Shown: piece by piece, positions 1 to 10,175 of the stretch
How positions within the stretch are numbered: the stretch's first letter is position 1
How the letters are laid out: every line of letters begins with the position of its first letter
From: a virus
Length of the DNA: 38,535 bases
Reading direction: 5' to 3' (one strand)
IMG/VR virus record: IMGVR_UViG_3300035034_003164
Span: 1 to 38,535 of that record
Program-made: the position numbers and the translations under genes
The notes under the pieces: model-generated
Told to the model about the DNA's origin: nothing
Databases searched by the model: none
What the model saw: the letters and a program-made list of their open reading frames with translations, nothing else

Positions 1-127
1 AAATCCAAGAAATGATAAGCGACGGGGCAATTAGTGCAGATATAGTCGTACAGGCCTTTAAGAATATGAGTAGTGAAGGTGGTAAATTTGCTAACCTTAT
101 GGAAGCCCAAAGCCAAACCCTACAAGG
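1..127. repeat. terminal overlap, copy 1 (circular contig)
   Basis: The first 127 bases equal the last 127 bases. Because the copy is in the middle of the tape measure gene and keeps its frame, this is best read as assembly overlap of a circular or circularly permuted genome, not as biological terminal repeats. Confidence 0.9.
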
Positions 128-2339
128 TTCACGGTCTAACCTTCGTGACGCTACGGATCAATTAGGGGAAGTTATAGGTACTATCTTTATCCCGGCACTT
201 ACGGCAATTACGAAAGCTATTATACCTATGGTAGATAGTGCTAGGGCCTGGGTAAATGAAAACCCTAAACTAGCTAAAGGTATAGGGATCGTAGTAACGG
301 CGTTAGTTGCACTAATAGGGGTCCTGGGTGCCGTACTTCCGGTATTGGCCGTTATGAAGGTATCTATAGCCACTTTAGGACTAACTTTAGGGGCCTTCGC
401 GTGACCGATAGGACGGGTTATACTATGAGTAACCGCACTTACGGCGTGAGTATATGCGCTAAATAAATCCCTAGATAAATCTAACCCAGTAGTAAAGAAG
501 GCGAAAAAGGAAACGAAGAAACTAGGTAAGGAAATAGAGAAGCTAAGAAAACAATATAGACGCTGAACGATCACTAGCGCGCAATACGAAAAACAATTAG
601 CAAACCTAACAGCCCAACAGGAAAGCGCTAACCTGGTGGTAGAAGGTGGTAGCGAAGACGTAGCGGACTATAGGGGTGAAATGGACGAACTAGCTAGGAC
701 AGCATACGAAACCCATAGCGCGGAATTCCAGGAAGAACGCACGGAAATAATAAAGAATATTAAAGCTATAAAGGAATATAAAAGCCAGTTACTACAGGCG
801 CAAATAACCGAACTAGAAGGGGCTAAGGAGCGCCAAAAGATCGATAGCCAACAAGACTACGGACAGTCGGGATTTATTGCTACTATGTCGGACTTCGACG
901 TACGTACACTAACTAGCGACATAGAATATACTAAAAAGGAAATAGCGGAAGCCGACGATAATTTAATAAACTTCGACAAGAATATAGAAAATCTTAGGGA
1001 AGAAATATTAGCTACGGAAAAACCAGTAGAAGACTTTAGCGCCGACCTAGGCGGTGTAGGTGGTGGAGCGAAAAAGGCTAAGGACGGGGTAGAAGAATTG
1101 GAAGACGCAATAGACGACCTGGAAGACCAAACTAAAGATATGGAGAAAGCAAACGAAGACTATTTAGAGACTAGCGAAGACCTAAAGGACGCTAACCATA
1201 AATTCTACAAGGCAATAAAAGACGATCTACGCGACGTAGGGGACGCTATAGAAGACGTGAACGAAAAGTATAAAACCACGGTAGACGATATTATAGACCG
1301 TCGTAGTAAGTTGTTCGGAAACAATGCTAGCAACTTCGCAAGAAGCCAGGCCGAAGGTGAAACAAAAACAAAGGAAGACATACTAGACCTGGAAGAAAAA
1401 TTATCGGAACTACAACACGAACGTATAGACGAAGAAGACGAAGAAAAGAAAAGGGAAAAAATCTTAGAGAATGCCGAAAAGCAACTAGAAATAGAACAAG
1501 AAATAACCGAAGAAAAAGCTAAGTTACTAAGGATCCAGGAAAACCTAAATACATTGAACCAACAACTAGTAGACGAAGAACGCGACAGGGCGGGACTTAG
1601 TGACGAAGAACGCGCACTAGGTGACTTCGAAAATACCCAAAAGGAAGTAGCAAGAAACGCCCAGGCTGAACTATTGAAAGCTGAACAAGCCAGGGACGCG
1701 GAACTAAAGAAGCTAGAACAAAAGAAAAGGATATTAGAAGTATTCCAAAACCACGAACTAACTAGCGTAAAACAACTAAACGACCTACTAGAGAACGAAA
1801 AAATATTAGCCCTAGATACCGATATGTTTAGACTATTGGAACGTCTAGCCCTGGAACGTATAGAACTTATACAACTGAACGACAAGAAAAAAGGATTAGC
1901 AGACGATCTATATAGCTACACTACCCAACTAGAAAACAACTTTTACAATACAGTAAGTGGAAACGTAGACAGACTAACGGCGAAATATAGAACACTTGTA
2001 GAAACGATCCGTAGCGCTATAGCTGAACAAAACATACAAAACAACCAAAGTAGAGCAAGTGGAAGGGTGGACGGGTGACCGGTAACAGCGGGACAGTCTT
2101 ACCTAGTAGGGGAAAACCCGGACGGTTCACCGAATGCAACTACGGAACTATTCGTACCTGGGCAAAGTGGATCCATTGTAAACGCGCAAAAAGTCCAGGA
2201 AGCACTAAGAGAAGCCGGGGCTTTACCTGGAACAAGTAGCGTAGATAATAGTAGAAACTTTACTAACGAAGGGCCTATAAACTTTACGGACGGGTTCGAC
2301 TTCGAATTACGACTAGAACGTAACCGCTTTAGATCTTAG
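1..2339 (+). CDS. tail tape measure protein, 3' part (continues from 37802 across the circular join)
   Basis: This is the C-terminal three quarters of the tape measure protein that sets tail length. The frame is the one left open at the window end, and the whole protein is about 981 residues. In-frame TGAs are at 402, 426, 447, 564 and 2076. The hydrophobic stretch at about 300-470 reads LGAFA-G-PIGRVIL-G-VTALTA-G-VYALNKS, and the C-terminal motif reads G-PVTAGQSYLVGE...ELFVPGQSGSI. Both fit glycine at TGA, as in other tape measures. Between about 700 and 1950 lies a long charged coiled coil. The gene ends at TAG and the distal tail gene follows 11 bp later. No lytic domain is seen. Recognition is by memory of family motifs and is secure. 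Confidence 0.95.
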
Positions 2340-2350
2340 AAATTATTACT

Positions 2351-3214
2351 ATGGACGTAAAAGAACTTCACTTAGATAACCAGGACGTACTACGTGACGG
2401 TAGTAGCTGAATATATTATACGCAAATAGACCGGCGTAGGTTTCGTACGACCCAGGAAAGTAGAACGCTACAGGGGAACCACGGAAGACTAACTAGCCCG
2501 CTATATGCCGGGAATAGAATAGTAACTATAGAAGGAGTTATAGACGGACTAGGTAATACTTCCCTAGAAACGGCGGTAAGATACTTAGAAGAAATATTTA
2601 GCCTACAAGGTGACACTTCCAACCTACAGGGGAAAACCCTTAGAATTAAAGACCTTTTCGATAATGAACGGGAAATAGACGTATTAGTAGTGGATCCATT
2701 GACAGTACTAGAACACGACGAAAACTTTACGGGTGCCTACTACAGACGACGTATAGTATTAGAAAGTACGGCGACGCCAGTACTAAAGTCCTACGCTGAA
2801 CTAGAAAAGATCCTAGGAAGTTCACGGGGTGGGGGGTTTACTTTTCCCCTGGAATTCGACTTTACTTTTAGTGAATACCAAAACCTAACCACGGTATCGG
2901 TAAGCGGGAACGTACAAAGTCCTATAAACTTCGAACTAACGGCCAACGTAGACTATACCGCGCCGTTATTCCTTATAAACCTGGATAATAATAAGTATCT
3001 AAAATTCGACGTATCCGGTCTAGCCGGTGACGTACTAGTATTCGACAGCGAAAACAACGTAGCGACAAAAAACGGGGTAGATATACTAAGTCTAAGGCAA
3101 GCCGGATCTAGTCGGCTATACGTAACTTCTACGGCCAGTTTCGTAATACTAACGGCCAGTAGTCTAATAAATGACTTTACCGTAAAGACAACCTTTAGAA
3201 ATAACTACCTATAA
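2351..3214 (+). CDS. distal tail protein (Dit-like)
   Basis: The 287-residue product sits directly after the tape measure gene, the usual place for the siphovirus distal tail protein that joins tail tube to baseplate. One in-frame TGA (2408, residue 20) lies in RDGSS-G-IYYT. The N-terminal half contains GRLTSPLYAGNRIVTIEG, followed by DVLVVDPLTVLEHDE and a run of beta strands ending in FRNNYL, the split-barrel plus beta-sandwich pattern of Dit/siphovirus tail-component proteins. The start ATG follows AATTATTACT with no Shine-Dalgarno sequence. The next gene starts one base after the TAA. Assignment rests on position plus beta-rich pattern; other baseplate hub-ring proteins are possible. Confidence 0.7.
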
Positions 3215-3215
3215 T

Positions 3216-4265
3216 ATGCTAGTGATATATCTACAAGACAAGGACGGAAACGATCTAACCCAGGTATTTAATGCCTATGGGTTTTCTTGTACTAATAGAC
3301 TTAGTGATTACGGGGAAGCTGAATTTAGCCTAGCTAATGATAACCCCGCGGTAACGTATGCGAACCTTATGGAATTTAATAGGTGTAGGATCACCAGGGA
3401 AATAGACGGGGTAATAGACCAATATATAGACGGTTACATAAAGGTAGGAGAAGGGAAAATAAACGAAACGACCATAATAGTAAGGACCCGGGAACACTTC
3501 CTAGGAAGAAAACTAGTAGACAATACAAAGGATTTTAATAGTCAAACGGTAAAGGCTATAGCTGAAAATCTTATAGACGATATGAACGCCAGGGAAGACA
3601 CGGGTATAACAGTTTCCGCGAATTGTTCTACAACGGTTATAGACTTCGACGTACCGAAGAATACTACCGTACTAAACGCCCTAAAGAACTTAGCTAAAAG
3701 AGGTTTCCAGTTTAGTATAGTGGATAGGGAACTAATAGTAGGGGAAGAAATAGGGGTAGATCGTACTAGTGGATCCGATTACTATTTACTGAAACGAAGA
3801 CACGACGAACCGGCAGACAGGAACGTAAAGGACTTCCAGGTAACATACGACGCGGATACTATAGCGAACGCGGTAACGGAAAAATCTACCACGTTTTCGA
3901 CGGACGTAGGAAGTATTACAACCTTCGGAAGGATCGAAGAAAATATAGTGGTAGACGGTGGAGTAGCCGGAAGTATTGCTAGCATTCTAGACGCTAGGAA
4001 GTGAAGCGTAAAACAAGTGGAAATACAACCCATAGTAGAAGACTTCTTTTTTAGCCAGGTCGGGGACAAGCTACAGGCGGAAATAGATAACGGTACGGAT
4101 ATAGGACTATATACAGGATCCGTATACGTCCTGGAAAAGAAGGTAAAAGGTATGGATCTAAAGGACGTTACGGGGAAAGTTAGTAGCTGAACCGTATATA
4201 CGCCTACCCTACTGGAAAACATAAAAGCATATAACGCCAGGATCACCAGGTTAGAACTAGTCTAA
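3216..4265 (+). CDS. tail hub / baseplate protein (gp27-like or Tal-N-like)
   Basis: A 349-residue protein with in-frame TGAs at 4002 and 4188. It begins with a beta-rich MLVIYLQDKDGNDLTQVFNAYGF, has an early sentence like AEFSLANDNPA, then TTIIVRTREHFLGRKLV and later TTVLNALKNLAKRGFQFSIVDRE. These resemble hub proteins of siphophage and Mu-type baseplates, in which the tail tip opens at the membrane. It lies between the distal tail gene and the fibre gene. TGA readthrough is needed to reach TAA at 4263, because the first TGA would cut off about 90 residues that continue the same style (VEIQPIVEDFFFSQVGDKLQAEID). No peptidase motif was seen. The precise family is inferred. Confidence 0.6.
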
Positions 4266-4270
4266 ATAAT

Positions 4271-4343
4271 ATGACATTGTAAAAAAACATAGTGGACGTA
4301 TAAGGAAGTCGATAAGAATATATTTACTTATAAAATTTACGAA
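4271..4343 (+). promoter_or_regulatory. candidate late promoter copy 1 (ATGACATTGTAAAAAAA element)
   Basis: The element begins 5 bp after the hub stop codon and lies 73 bp before the start of the fibre gene at 4344. It matches the other five copies exactly in ATGACATTGTAAAAA. The -10-like hexamer is less clear here: GATAAG at 4311 or TATATT at 4320. The leader is AT-rich with TATAAAATTTACGAA just before ATG. See the late-promoter finding. Confidence 0.6.
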
Positions 4344-5420
4344 ATGAGTGTATTAGTAGCGCTAATAAAGGGTACGCAAAATTCCGATTATCACCTTAGT
4401 AGATTGTTAAAAGCAATTACTACCCAAGGAGTGGGGGAAGGACTAGAAGTAACGACTAACCAAGTCGCTAAAGGTTACGCGTTCGTGGAAACTACTAGAG
4501 CCGGTGGGGAAAGTTTTTACGTAGAAGTGGAAGTTACCGCGGATACAGTAATAGACACTACGGGAACTAAGAAGGTTCGACTAGAATTAGCGCAATCCTT
4601 CGTAGACGATTATACTACGGTCCCGGCGGATAGGGACGGGGTAGCAACTATAGAAACTGGGGCAAGTTATCCAGGGTCGGGGAATTTTGTAAAGCTAGCA
4701 AGTATTACTAGTGGAACAATTACCGACGAAAGGGAATATATAAGCGCTAGGCGTTTTATGAATATAACAGGCGACCAGGACATAAACGGCGTAAAGACAT
4801 TTAAGGACGACATAGAAGTAGAAGGGGATACTACATTTACTAACCTTCCTACTAAGACTGGTTCGGGTGTAGCATTGCAAGCGGTAGCGGACGGGGAACT
4901 ACTAACTAAATACCACTTAGATAATACAGTTATCCCTATTCCGGATCTAGACGAAACGACTAAAGGTATAGGAGAACAAACAACAGACGCGGAATACGAC
5001 GCCGGAACGGATACTACAAGGATCCCGAAGGCTTCGCAAACTAGAATAAAGGCCGTGGTACTTTCGGGAACGGTAACTTATAACGATATAGCCCAATCGG
5101 ATATGGTACTAGCCCACGGGTTAGGTGCTATTCCTAGGGTAGCAATAGGGGAAACGGAAGGTAATTATAGTGGTGGTAATACTTATGGTGGTTTCGCCGG
5201 TGACGTAGACGGATCTAGTCGAACACAAAAAGTATATAACGCGGATAGTGATAATTATAGTCTTCCTGGTATATTCGGTTTCGGGCCTAATAGTAGTAGT
5301 GATAGGGGTAGACGACAGGTAGCTAGTGCCGACGATACTAATATCACTTTATCCTGGACCCATACGGCCGGTTCTTATTCACTTACGACCGTCGATTATA
5401 TGCTTCTTTTAATTGCATAA
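4344..5420 (+). CDS. tail fibre / receptor-binding protein
   Basis: A 358-residue protein without in-frame TGA, expressed from its own candidate late promoter. The N-terminal 140 residues are beta-rich (SFYVEVEVTADTVIDTTGT). A typical fibre phrase follows: TGDQDINGVKTFKDDIEVEG near residue 145. The C-terminal 120 residues are Gly/Ser/Tyr-rich (ETEGNYSGGNTYGGFAGDVDG) and end in a hydrophobic strand DYMLLLIA. The INGVKTF pattern is common in phage fibres and reappears in the protein encoded at 6335. Role in host attachment is inferred from the pattern and position among baseplate genes. No enzymatic motif is visible. Confidence 0.7.
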   Translation: MSVLVALIKGTQNSDYHLSRLLKAITTQGVGEGLEVTTNQVAKGYAFVETTRAGGESFYVEVEVTADTVIDTTGTKKVRLELAQSFVDDYTTVPADRDGVATIETGASYPGSGNFVKLASITSGTITDEREYISARRFMNITGDQDINGVKTFKDDIEVEGDTTFTNLPTKTGSGVALQAVADGELLTKYHLDNTVIPIPDLDETTKGIGEQTTDAEYDAGTDTTRIPKASQTRIKAVVLSGTVTYNDIAQSDMVLAHGLGAIPRVAIGETEGNYSGGNTYGGFAGDVDGSSRTQKVYNADSDNYSLPGIFGFGPNSSSDRGRRQVASADDTNITLSWTHTAGSYSLTTVDYMLLLIA

Positions 5421-5432
5421 CCTATATTTCTA

Positions 5433-5963
5433 ATGTACGTAGTTATAAAACAGGAAATAGTAAAAATGACTTCTACCGTTCCTTCGTATATCGAAGGGGC
5501 TATTACTTACCTGGTGGAAGAAGAAAAAGGAAAAGTACCTAGGGCTAGTATGACGGCGGTACTAAAGGGTAAAAAGTTAGACTTTTCTTACCTGGACGAA
5601 AGCGGTGACCAGGAAGTAGCTAGAAGAAAAGAAAAAATAGTTACTAGAGTAATGGGACTAATGAACGAACTAGAAGCTATAAAAATTCTAGGGGGTGATA
5701 CTGGTAGTCCGGAAGAAAAAATAGCTAAGTTAAAAATAGAATACAACGAAATAAGTTTAGTGGAATTAAAGAAAATTACTTTTTCGTTAAAGGTCTTAGG
5801 AGAAAAAACCCTAGTAGATCATATAACCGAAACGGATACGATTAGGGAAGAAAAAGAAGCTAAAGTAATGAAGGCTAGAAAAGCTAAAAAAGCCCCAGTA
5901 AAAGAAGAAGGAGAAGAACCGGTAAAGGATCCTTTACCTATGGAAGAAACAGGTAAAGAATAA
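5433..5963 (+). CDS. unknown charged helical protein between fibre genes
   Basis: A 176-residue protein I do not recognise. It is mainly helical: KVLGEKTLVDHITETDTIREEKEAKVMKARKAKK forms a likely coiled coil, and the last 30 residues are a Lys/Glu/Pro tail (APVKEEGEEPVKDPLPMEE). It lies between two fibre-type genes and is probably co-transcribed with them. A second in-frame ATG at 5466, after AAAACAGGAAATAGTAAAA, is an alternative start. Position suggests a virion or fibre-assembly role, but nothing in the sequence proves it. Confidence 0.75.
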   Translation: MYVVIKQEIVKMTSTVPSYIEGAITYLVEEEKGKVPRASMTAVLKGKKLDFSYLDESGDQEVARRKEKIVTRVMGLMNELEAIKILGGDTGSPEEKIAKLKIEYNEISLVELKKITFSLKVLGEKTLVDHITETDTIREEKEAKVMKARKAKKAPVKEEGEEPVKDPLPMEETGKE

Positions 5964-5990
5964 TACTTTTATTTTTCACGTATAGAATAA

Positions 5991-6335
5991 ATGAGCGCAA
6001 AAATGGAAATGATTAGGGGGGACGATCAAACTATACCCGTGTTCTTCAAGGACGCGAACGGTACGGCTATAGATATTACGGGCGCTACTGTATACTTCAC
6101 GGTAAAGCGTGTAAATAATCTAAACGACGTCGACGATAGTAACGCGCTAATAGCTAAAATAGTTACTTCCCATACCGACGCGGTAGGTGGTGAAACGGTA
6201 ATAGATATAGCGGGAACGGATCTAGCCGTAGTAGGACTACATAGATACGACCTACAGATTAAATACGTGGACGGTACTAGGAATAGTATAGCTAGTGGTT
6301 ACTTCGACATTTTACAAGACGTTACTAAAACCTAA
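5991..6335 (+). CDS. baseplate upper protein N-terminal domain-like (BppU-like)
   Basis: A 114-residue beta protein. The phrase MIRGDDQTIPVFFKDANGTAIDITGATVYFTVKR, later YDLQIKYVDGTRNSIASGYFDILQDVTKT, matches the pattern of the BppU N-terminal domain of Gram-positive phages and of similar small baseplate adaptor proteins. In those systems the domain plugs receptor-binding proteins onto the baseplate. Here it stands alone and its stop codon overlaps the start of the large fibre gene (TAATG), so the two are probably translationally coupled and physically linked. The start ATG follows TATAGAATAA. Confidence 0.7.
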   Translation: MSAKMEMIRGDDQTIPVFFKDANGTAIDITGATVYFTVKRVNNLNDVDDSNALIAKIVTSHTDAVGGETVIDIAGTDLAVVGLHRYDLQIKYVDGTRNSIASGYFDILQDVTKT

Positions 6336-8026
6336 TGGTAGATATTGTAACCCAAATCAAAACCTACGTAATAAATGCTACCGTCCCCGTGATTGGTAGT
6401 ATTTCTAGTTCTATAGCTGAAAACATAATAAACGTAACTATGTTACAAAAAGGGTCTAATGGTTTAGACGGTGAAGGTTACGCTACTTTTTTCATACGGG
6501 CGGAAGAAAACGGAAACGCTAACGGTGCGCAAAATTCCGGTTTCCAATATTCTTACGGTAACGGTACCGAACCTTCTACGGCGGGTGGTGTAGTTATTCC
6601 GGTAGACGGGGCTAAATTAGTGGAACTAACCTTATGAACCCACGGGGCCGTAACTATGGAAGTAGAAGTATATAAAAACGGTTTATCTACTGGGAAAACT
6701 ATTACACTTACTGGAGCGAATAGCGGAACCCAGGAAGTAGAAGGGCTAACATTTAATAAGGGTGATAAACTAATATTTAAGACGCTAAGCGGATCCGGTG
6801 GAACCTCTTTAACGGTCGGGGCCTACTTCGTGGTAAATACTACTACAGCTATTACGGTAGTAAACGACGATACTTTAGGGGGCGGAAGTCCTAGTACGGT
6901 GAACGCGCCTAGTATAAGTAGTGTAAAGACATATACGGACGCCGGACTAGCCGGGAAGGTATGAACTACAGGGGACGAAAGTATAGGCGGTATAAAAACG
7001 TTTACAGCGGGTGAACTTATAGTAAGTAGTTTATCTAACCCGCGTATAATAGTTACGGACGGGACTAATGATATAAAAACAGCTTTAGCTACCGCTAGTA
7101 ATGCCTACTTTGCGGGGACAGCTTCGGGGGACGGTGTAGTTAGGGCGGAACAAGGGGACTTATGGTTATGAACCAGGGGCGCCAGTAAATCTATAATGTT
7201 TTATACCCAGGGCGTCGGTGGTGCCGTAATGCAACTAGACACGAACGGGAAACTATCCCTAATAGGTGCTAGTAGGATCCTGGAAGTAGGAACGAATGAC
7301 GGAAGTACTCATAAAATACGTTTCGGTATAGGATCGGACGCGGTGACACTTAAAAGGGTTACTAATAGTTTATTACTGGATACGTACGACGCGCTATATT
7401 TATCTAGACGCGGGACTAACCACCTAACTATAAATACTTCGGGCGAAGTAGTACTAACTAGCTGAACCGGGGTAAATGAATTTTCTATAGACACTACCCT
7501 AGCCGGTGATAGTGATAGCGCGGTACCAACAGAAAAAGCCGTTAAAGCATATATAGACGCCCATATAACAGCAACTAGCGGGGTTCTACATTGCGCTAAA
7601 ACAGGAACACAAAATATAGGTGGGGCTAATAATACTATACAATATATTACCTGGGAAAGTGAAATTAAAAAGGATACCGGATTTATCCATAGTACGGTAA
7701 CTAATAGCCAAAGGTTAGAAGTCCCCGCTACTGGTAGGTATTCGTTAAATGCGGTGGTAGCCGGTACCGTTGGTGGTAGTGCTAGGTTCGCCGTAGATCT
7801 ATTCTATAGGATCAATGGATCCACGGTAGTAACTAGAGGTAAAAGGGGGTACTATAGTAGAGGTTCGCCCTACAACGCCCAAGTAAGGGCGCCAATAAGT
7901 ACGGAACTAGACCTTACAATAGGTGACTACATAGAAATAGGGACGAAGGTACAGGACGCGGACGGAACTTACACGGTAAATACAATTAACGCGGATTGCG
8001 AAGTTATACTAAGGAGAATGTCTTAG
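6335..8026 (+). CDS. large tail fibre with C1q/TNF-like C-terminal head
   Basis: A 563-residue protein needing four TGA readthroughs (6635, 6962, 7169, 7463). Domains in order: short N-terminal attachment strand; a Gly/Thr-rich beta domain (TITLTGANSGTQEVEGLTF) at about 105-170; a fibre repeat with DESIGGIKTF near 213; a segment DLWL-G-TRGASKSIMFYTQGVGG near 275-295 that matches the 'dlyLGT' fibre repeat only if TGA is glycine; a second such segment near 320-380; and a C-terminal beta-sandwich from about 410 (TGFIHSTVTNSQRLEVPATGRYSLNAVV...RINGSTVVTRG...IGDYIEIGTKV) that looks like a C1q/TNF-type receptor-binding head. It follows the BppU-like gene with TAATG coupling. Confidence 0.8.
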
Positions 8027-8047
8027 TTTTATTTAATTCTTAGTAAA

Positions 8048-8539
8048 ATGTTTCGTATGAAAAGGTTTTTTATGGAAGTAGTAATAGCCAATATATTAGT
8101 AATATTGGTATACCTACAAATAGACCAAACAGCTATAACAGTTTTCGCGGGTCTAGTATTTATAGACTTCCTTACCGGTCTTATGAAGTCGTACAGGATA
8201 AAAACAATATCTAGTAATAACGCTATAATATGATTACTGAAAAAGCTAGGGGTATTTCTTACGATCCTTACGCTTGCGCTAATGCTTCGTATCGTGGATA
8301 TAGAAAGTTCTATTACGATTAGTTTATTTATTGGAATGTTCGCGGTAGCTGAAACGATAAGCGTTATAGGGAACTTATACGAACTGAATACGGGGAAAAG
8401 GGCGCCGGAATTCGACGGCGTAAATCTTATTACCCTGGGGATCCTTCGCCGACTAAAGTTACTAGTAGATAGGGCTTTTATTATCTTAGGTATTAAATTA
8501 GATGACCCCACAACCGGAAGACCGAAAAAAGATAAGTAG
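8048..8539 (+). CDS. holin (phage holin family 4 / toxin-secretion holin-like)
   Basis: A 163-residue membrane protein with one TGA at 8231. Hydrophobic segments are at about 9-25, 28-45, 70-83 and 92-115. The motif FIDFLTGLMKSYRIKTISSNNAII-G-LLKKLGVFLTI fits the holin family in which 'D-LTG' follows the second helix and a glycine precedes the 'L-KK' segment. The C-terminus is a charged cytoplasmic tail. It opens the lysis cassette; the next gene overlaps it by 38 bp. Its role would be timed permeabilisation of the host membrane to release lysins. The leader is TTTTATTTAATTCTTAGTAAA with no Shine-Dalgarno sequence. Confidence 0.85.
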
Positions 8540-8768
8540 TATACATAAGCTACTAGGGGTCGTATTTGCATTCCTATCTATTATCTTTATCGTAATACTA
8601 ACCCAGTACCTAGAGTTCGAAGACGCGGGGCCTAGGTTCACTTACGAAGACGGGGTAGCGCTATATACAATATGTTCTAAGAACGAACGGGACCGGGAAG
8701 ACATAAAGGAAGGATACCAGGGAAACGAAACAGACTTTAGTAGGTTCCTAGAGAACCAGCAAAATTAG
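8502..8768 (+). CDS. one-pass membrane protein of the lysis cassette
   Basis: An 88-residue protein overlapping the holin gene end by 38 bp in another frame. A basic N-terminus (PEDRKKISSIHK) is followed by one hydrophobic helix, LLGVVFAFLSIIFIVILTQYL, at about 18-38, and then a 50-residue acidic tail. Such overlap with a holin gene resembles spanin or holin-associated genes, but I see no lipobox or clear coiled coil, so spanin is only one option. It lies between holin and lysin and is probably needed for lysis or its timing. Confidence 0.75.
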   Translation: MTPQPEDRKKISSIHKLLGVVFAFLSIIFIVILTQYLEFEDAGPRFTYEDGVALYTICSKNERDREDIKEGYQGNETDFSRFLENQQN

Positions 8769-8793
8769 TTTTATAATTCTAACCTATTATATA

Positions 8794-9867
8794 ATGGTAG
8801 ATAAAGACTTATTACCTAACGCTTGTACGGACGAAATGCCAATAGAGCTAGTCCGGCCTTACGTAGGAGACGCCGACGACGTAGTAGAATTACCTAGTAA
8901 AGTCGATCTAGACGTTACGCCTATTTTTGACCAACACGACCAATACGAAACACGTAACGGGTGTACCATTTATGGAGAAACACACGTAAAGCACGACCAG
9001 GAAGGTAGAGTTACCCTAGATCCAGTTAGTGAAGTCCTGGGCGCGGAAATTCACGGGTTTAAGCCAAGTTTCGGACGAAGTTTACGCGGTGCGCTGAACT
9101 ATTACTTAGGTAAGTGATATATTAGAGGGTACGCTAGCGTCTATGGAGTTTACCAAATGAAACTAAGCCTATTCGAAAAGAACCCTATTTATAATTGAAC
9201 AAATAAAGCAAGTCGAACGAAGACCAGGAACCACCCTAAAAAGGTATTCCAATATACCGAAAACGGTAACGGCCACGCGTACGCTATTAGTGGTTACGAC
9301 GATAACTACGAAGACGGCGAAGGAAATAAAGGGGCTTTTAGGTGTAAGAATAGTAGTAAGAACTTTCCTACGTTCCGGGTTATGTATTACCAGGTCGAAC
9401 TAGGATACTTATATAGTACTATTTCTATTATCCTGGATCCGGACCGAGTGGTAAGAAAAAAGGAAGAAGAAAATAATAAACAGATCGAACTAGCAATAGA
9501 AAAAGGAATTACCAACGGCGAAAACCTGGACGAAAATATAACCAGGGGACAGCTTGCCGTAATGTTAGGTCGTGATATGTACGGAACGGAACTAACCTAC
9601 CAAGAATATATAGAGAAAACAGAAATAGACGGGATCCGGAACGGTAAAAGGGAAAACGATAACGTAGTACGTTACGAAGCTATGATAATGTTAGCGCGCT
9701 ATATTGTTCCACTAGCTACCAGGACTTTCGCAAGGGACCACCAACTAATAGAAGCACTAATAAAGGTAGGGGTAACTAATGGGGATAACCAGGACGAACT
9801 AGCTACTAGAAAAGAAGGAATACTACTAGTTATTAGATCTATAATTGTAAAGGATCAACGTAAATAA
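8794..9867 (+). CDS. papain-like (C1-type) peptidase with C-terminal SLH-like repeats, candidate endolysin
   Basis: A 357-residue protein with TGAs at 9115 and 9196. The N-terminal 200 residues show a C1-type catalytic layout: Gln47 in FDQ, Cys57 in TRNGCTIYG, His161 in NGHAYAISGYDD and Asn186 in RCKNSS. All three catalytic residues are present. The C-terminal 140 residues hold SLH-like repeats: IEKGITNGENLDENITRGQLAVMLGR, then a diverged copy, then LIKVGVTNGDNQDELATRKEGILLVIR. It follows the holin genes, so I infer a lysin that cuts a protein or peptide layer of the host envelope, with the SLH-like part for wall binding. A virion or anti-host protease is an alternative. No signal peptide is evident. 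Confidence 0.7.
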
Positions 9868-9908
9868 TTCTTGTAGATACTACCCTTTTATATATTGATT
9901 ATGTTATT

Positions 9909-10151
9909 ATGTGATTAGAAACCGTAGGACTAGGACTAGCCGTTATTCTTATTACCGCTATCGGAAAAAGATATAACGTAGACCAAAAGTACGTAGCGTT
10001 AGCTTTAGCTATCATTCTAGGGATTGCCTATACGGCGTTCACTTTATACGTACCGGAAGTAAGCCAACAAAATATTATACTATTCGTAACTAGTGTAACT
10101 GGTACGGCTAAAATTATTTACGACGTGGTTACAGCAATTAAAACAAAGTAA
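9909..10151 (+). CDS. small two-helix membrane protein (holin-like)
   Basis: An 80-residue protein that exists only if TGA is a sense codon, because TGA is its second codon (ATG TGA). Two hydrophobic helices are visible: VGLGLAVILITAIG near 6-19 and YVALALAIILGIAYTAFTLYV near 28-48; the C-terminus is weakly amphipathic and basic. It follows the peptidase/SLH gene and precedes the late end of the transcription unit. A second holin, antiholin or pinholin is a reasonable guess from size and place. The leader has TTTTATATATTG shortly upstream. Confidence 0.7.
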
Positions 10152-10175
10152 TATTTATTCGTTATTATCGTACCT

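Noticed and set aside
1-127. Biological direct terminal repeats
   Set aside because: The repeat is 127 bp, a common assembly k-mer length, and lies in the middle of the tape measure gene; circular closure is simpler.
158-574. Open frames on the minus strand, here and opposite 1205-1885, 8029-8571, 11033-11512, 19875-20255, 30356-30880, 31948-32478 and others
   Set aside because: They are shadows of strongly coding plus-strand genes, have Ser/Phe/Leu-rich composition typical of antisense frames, and have no promoter-like leaders.
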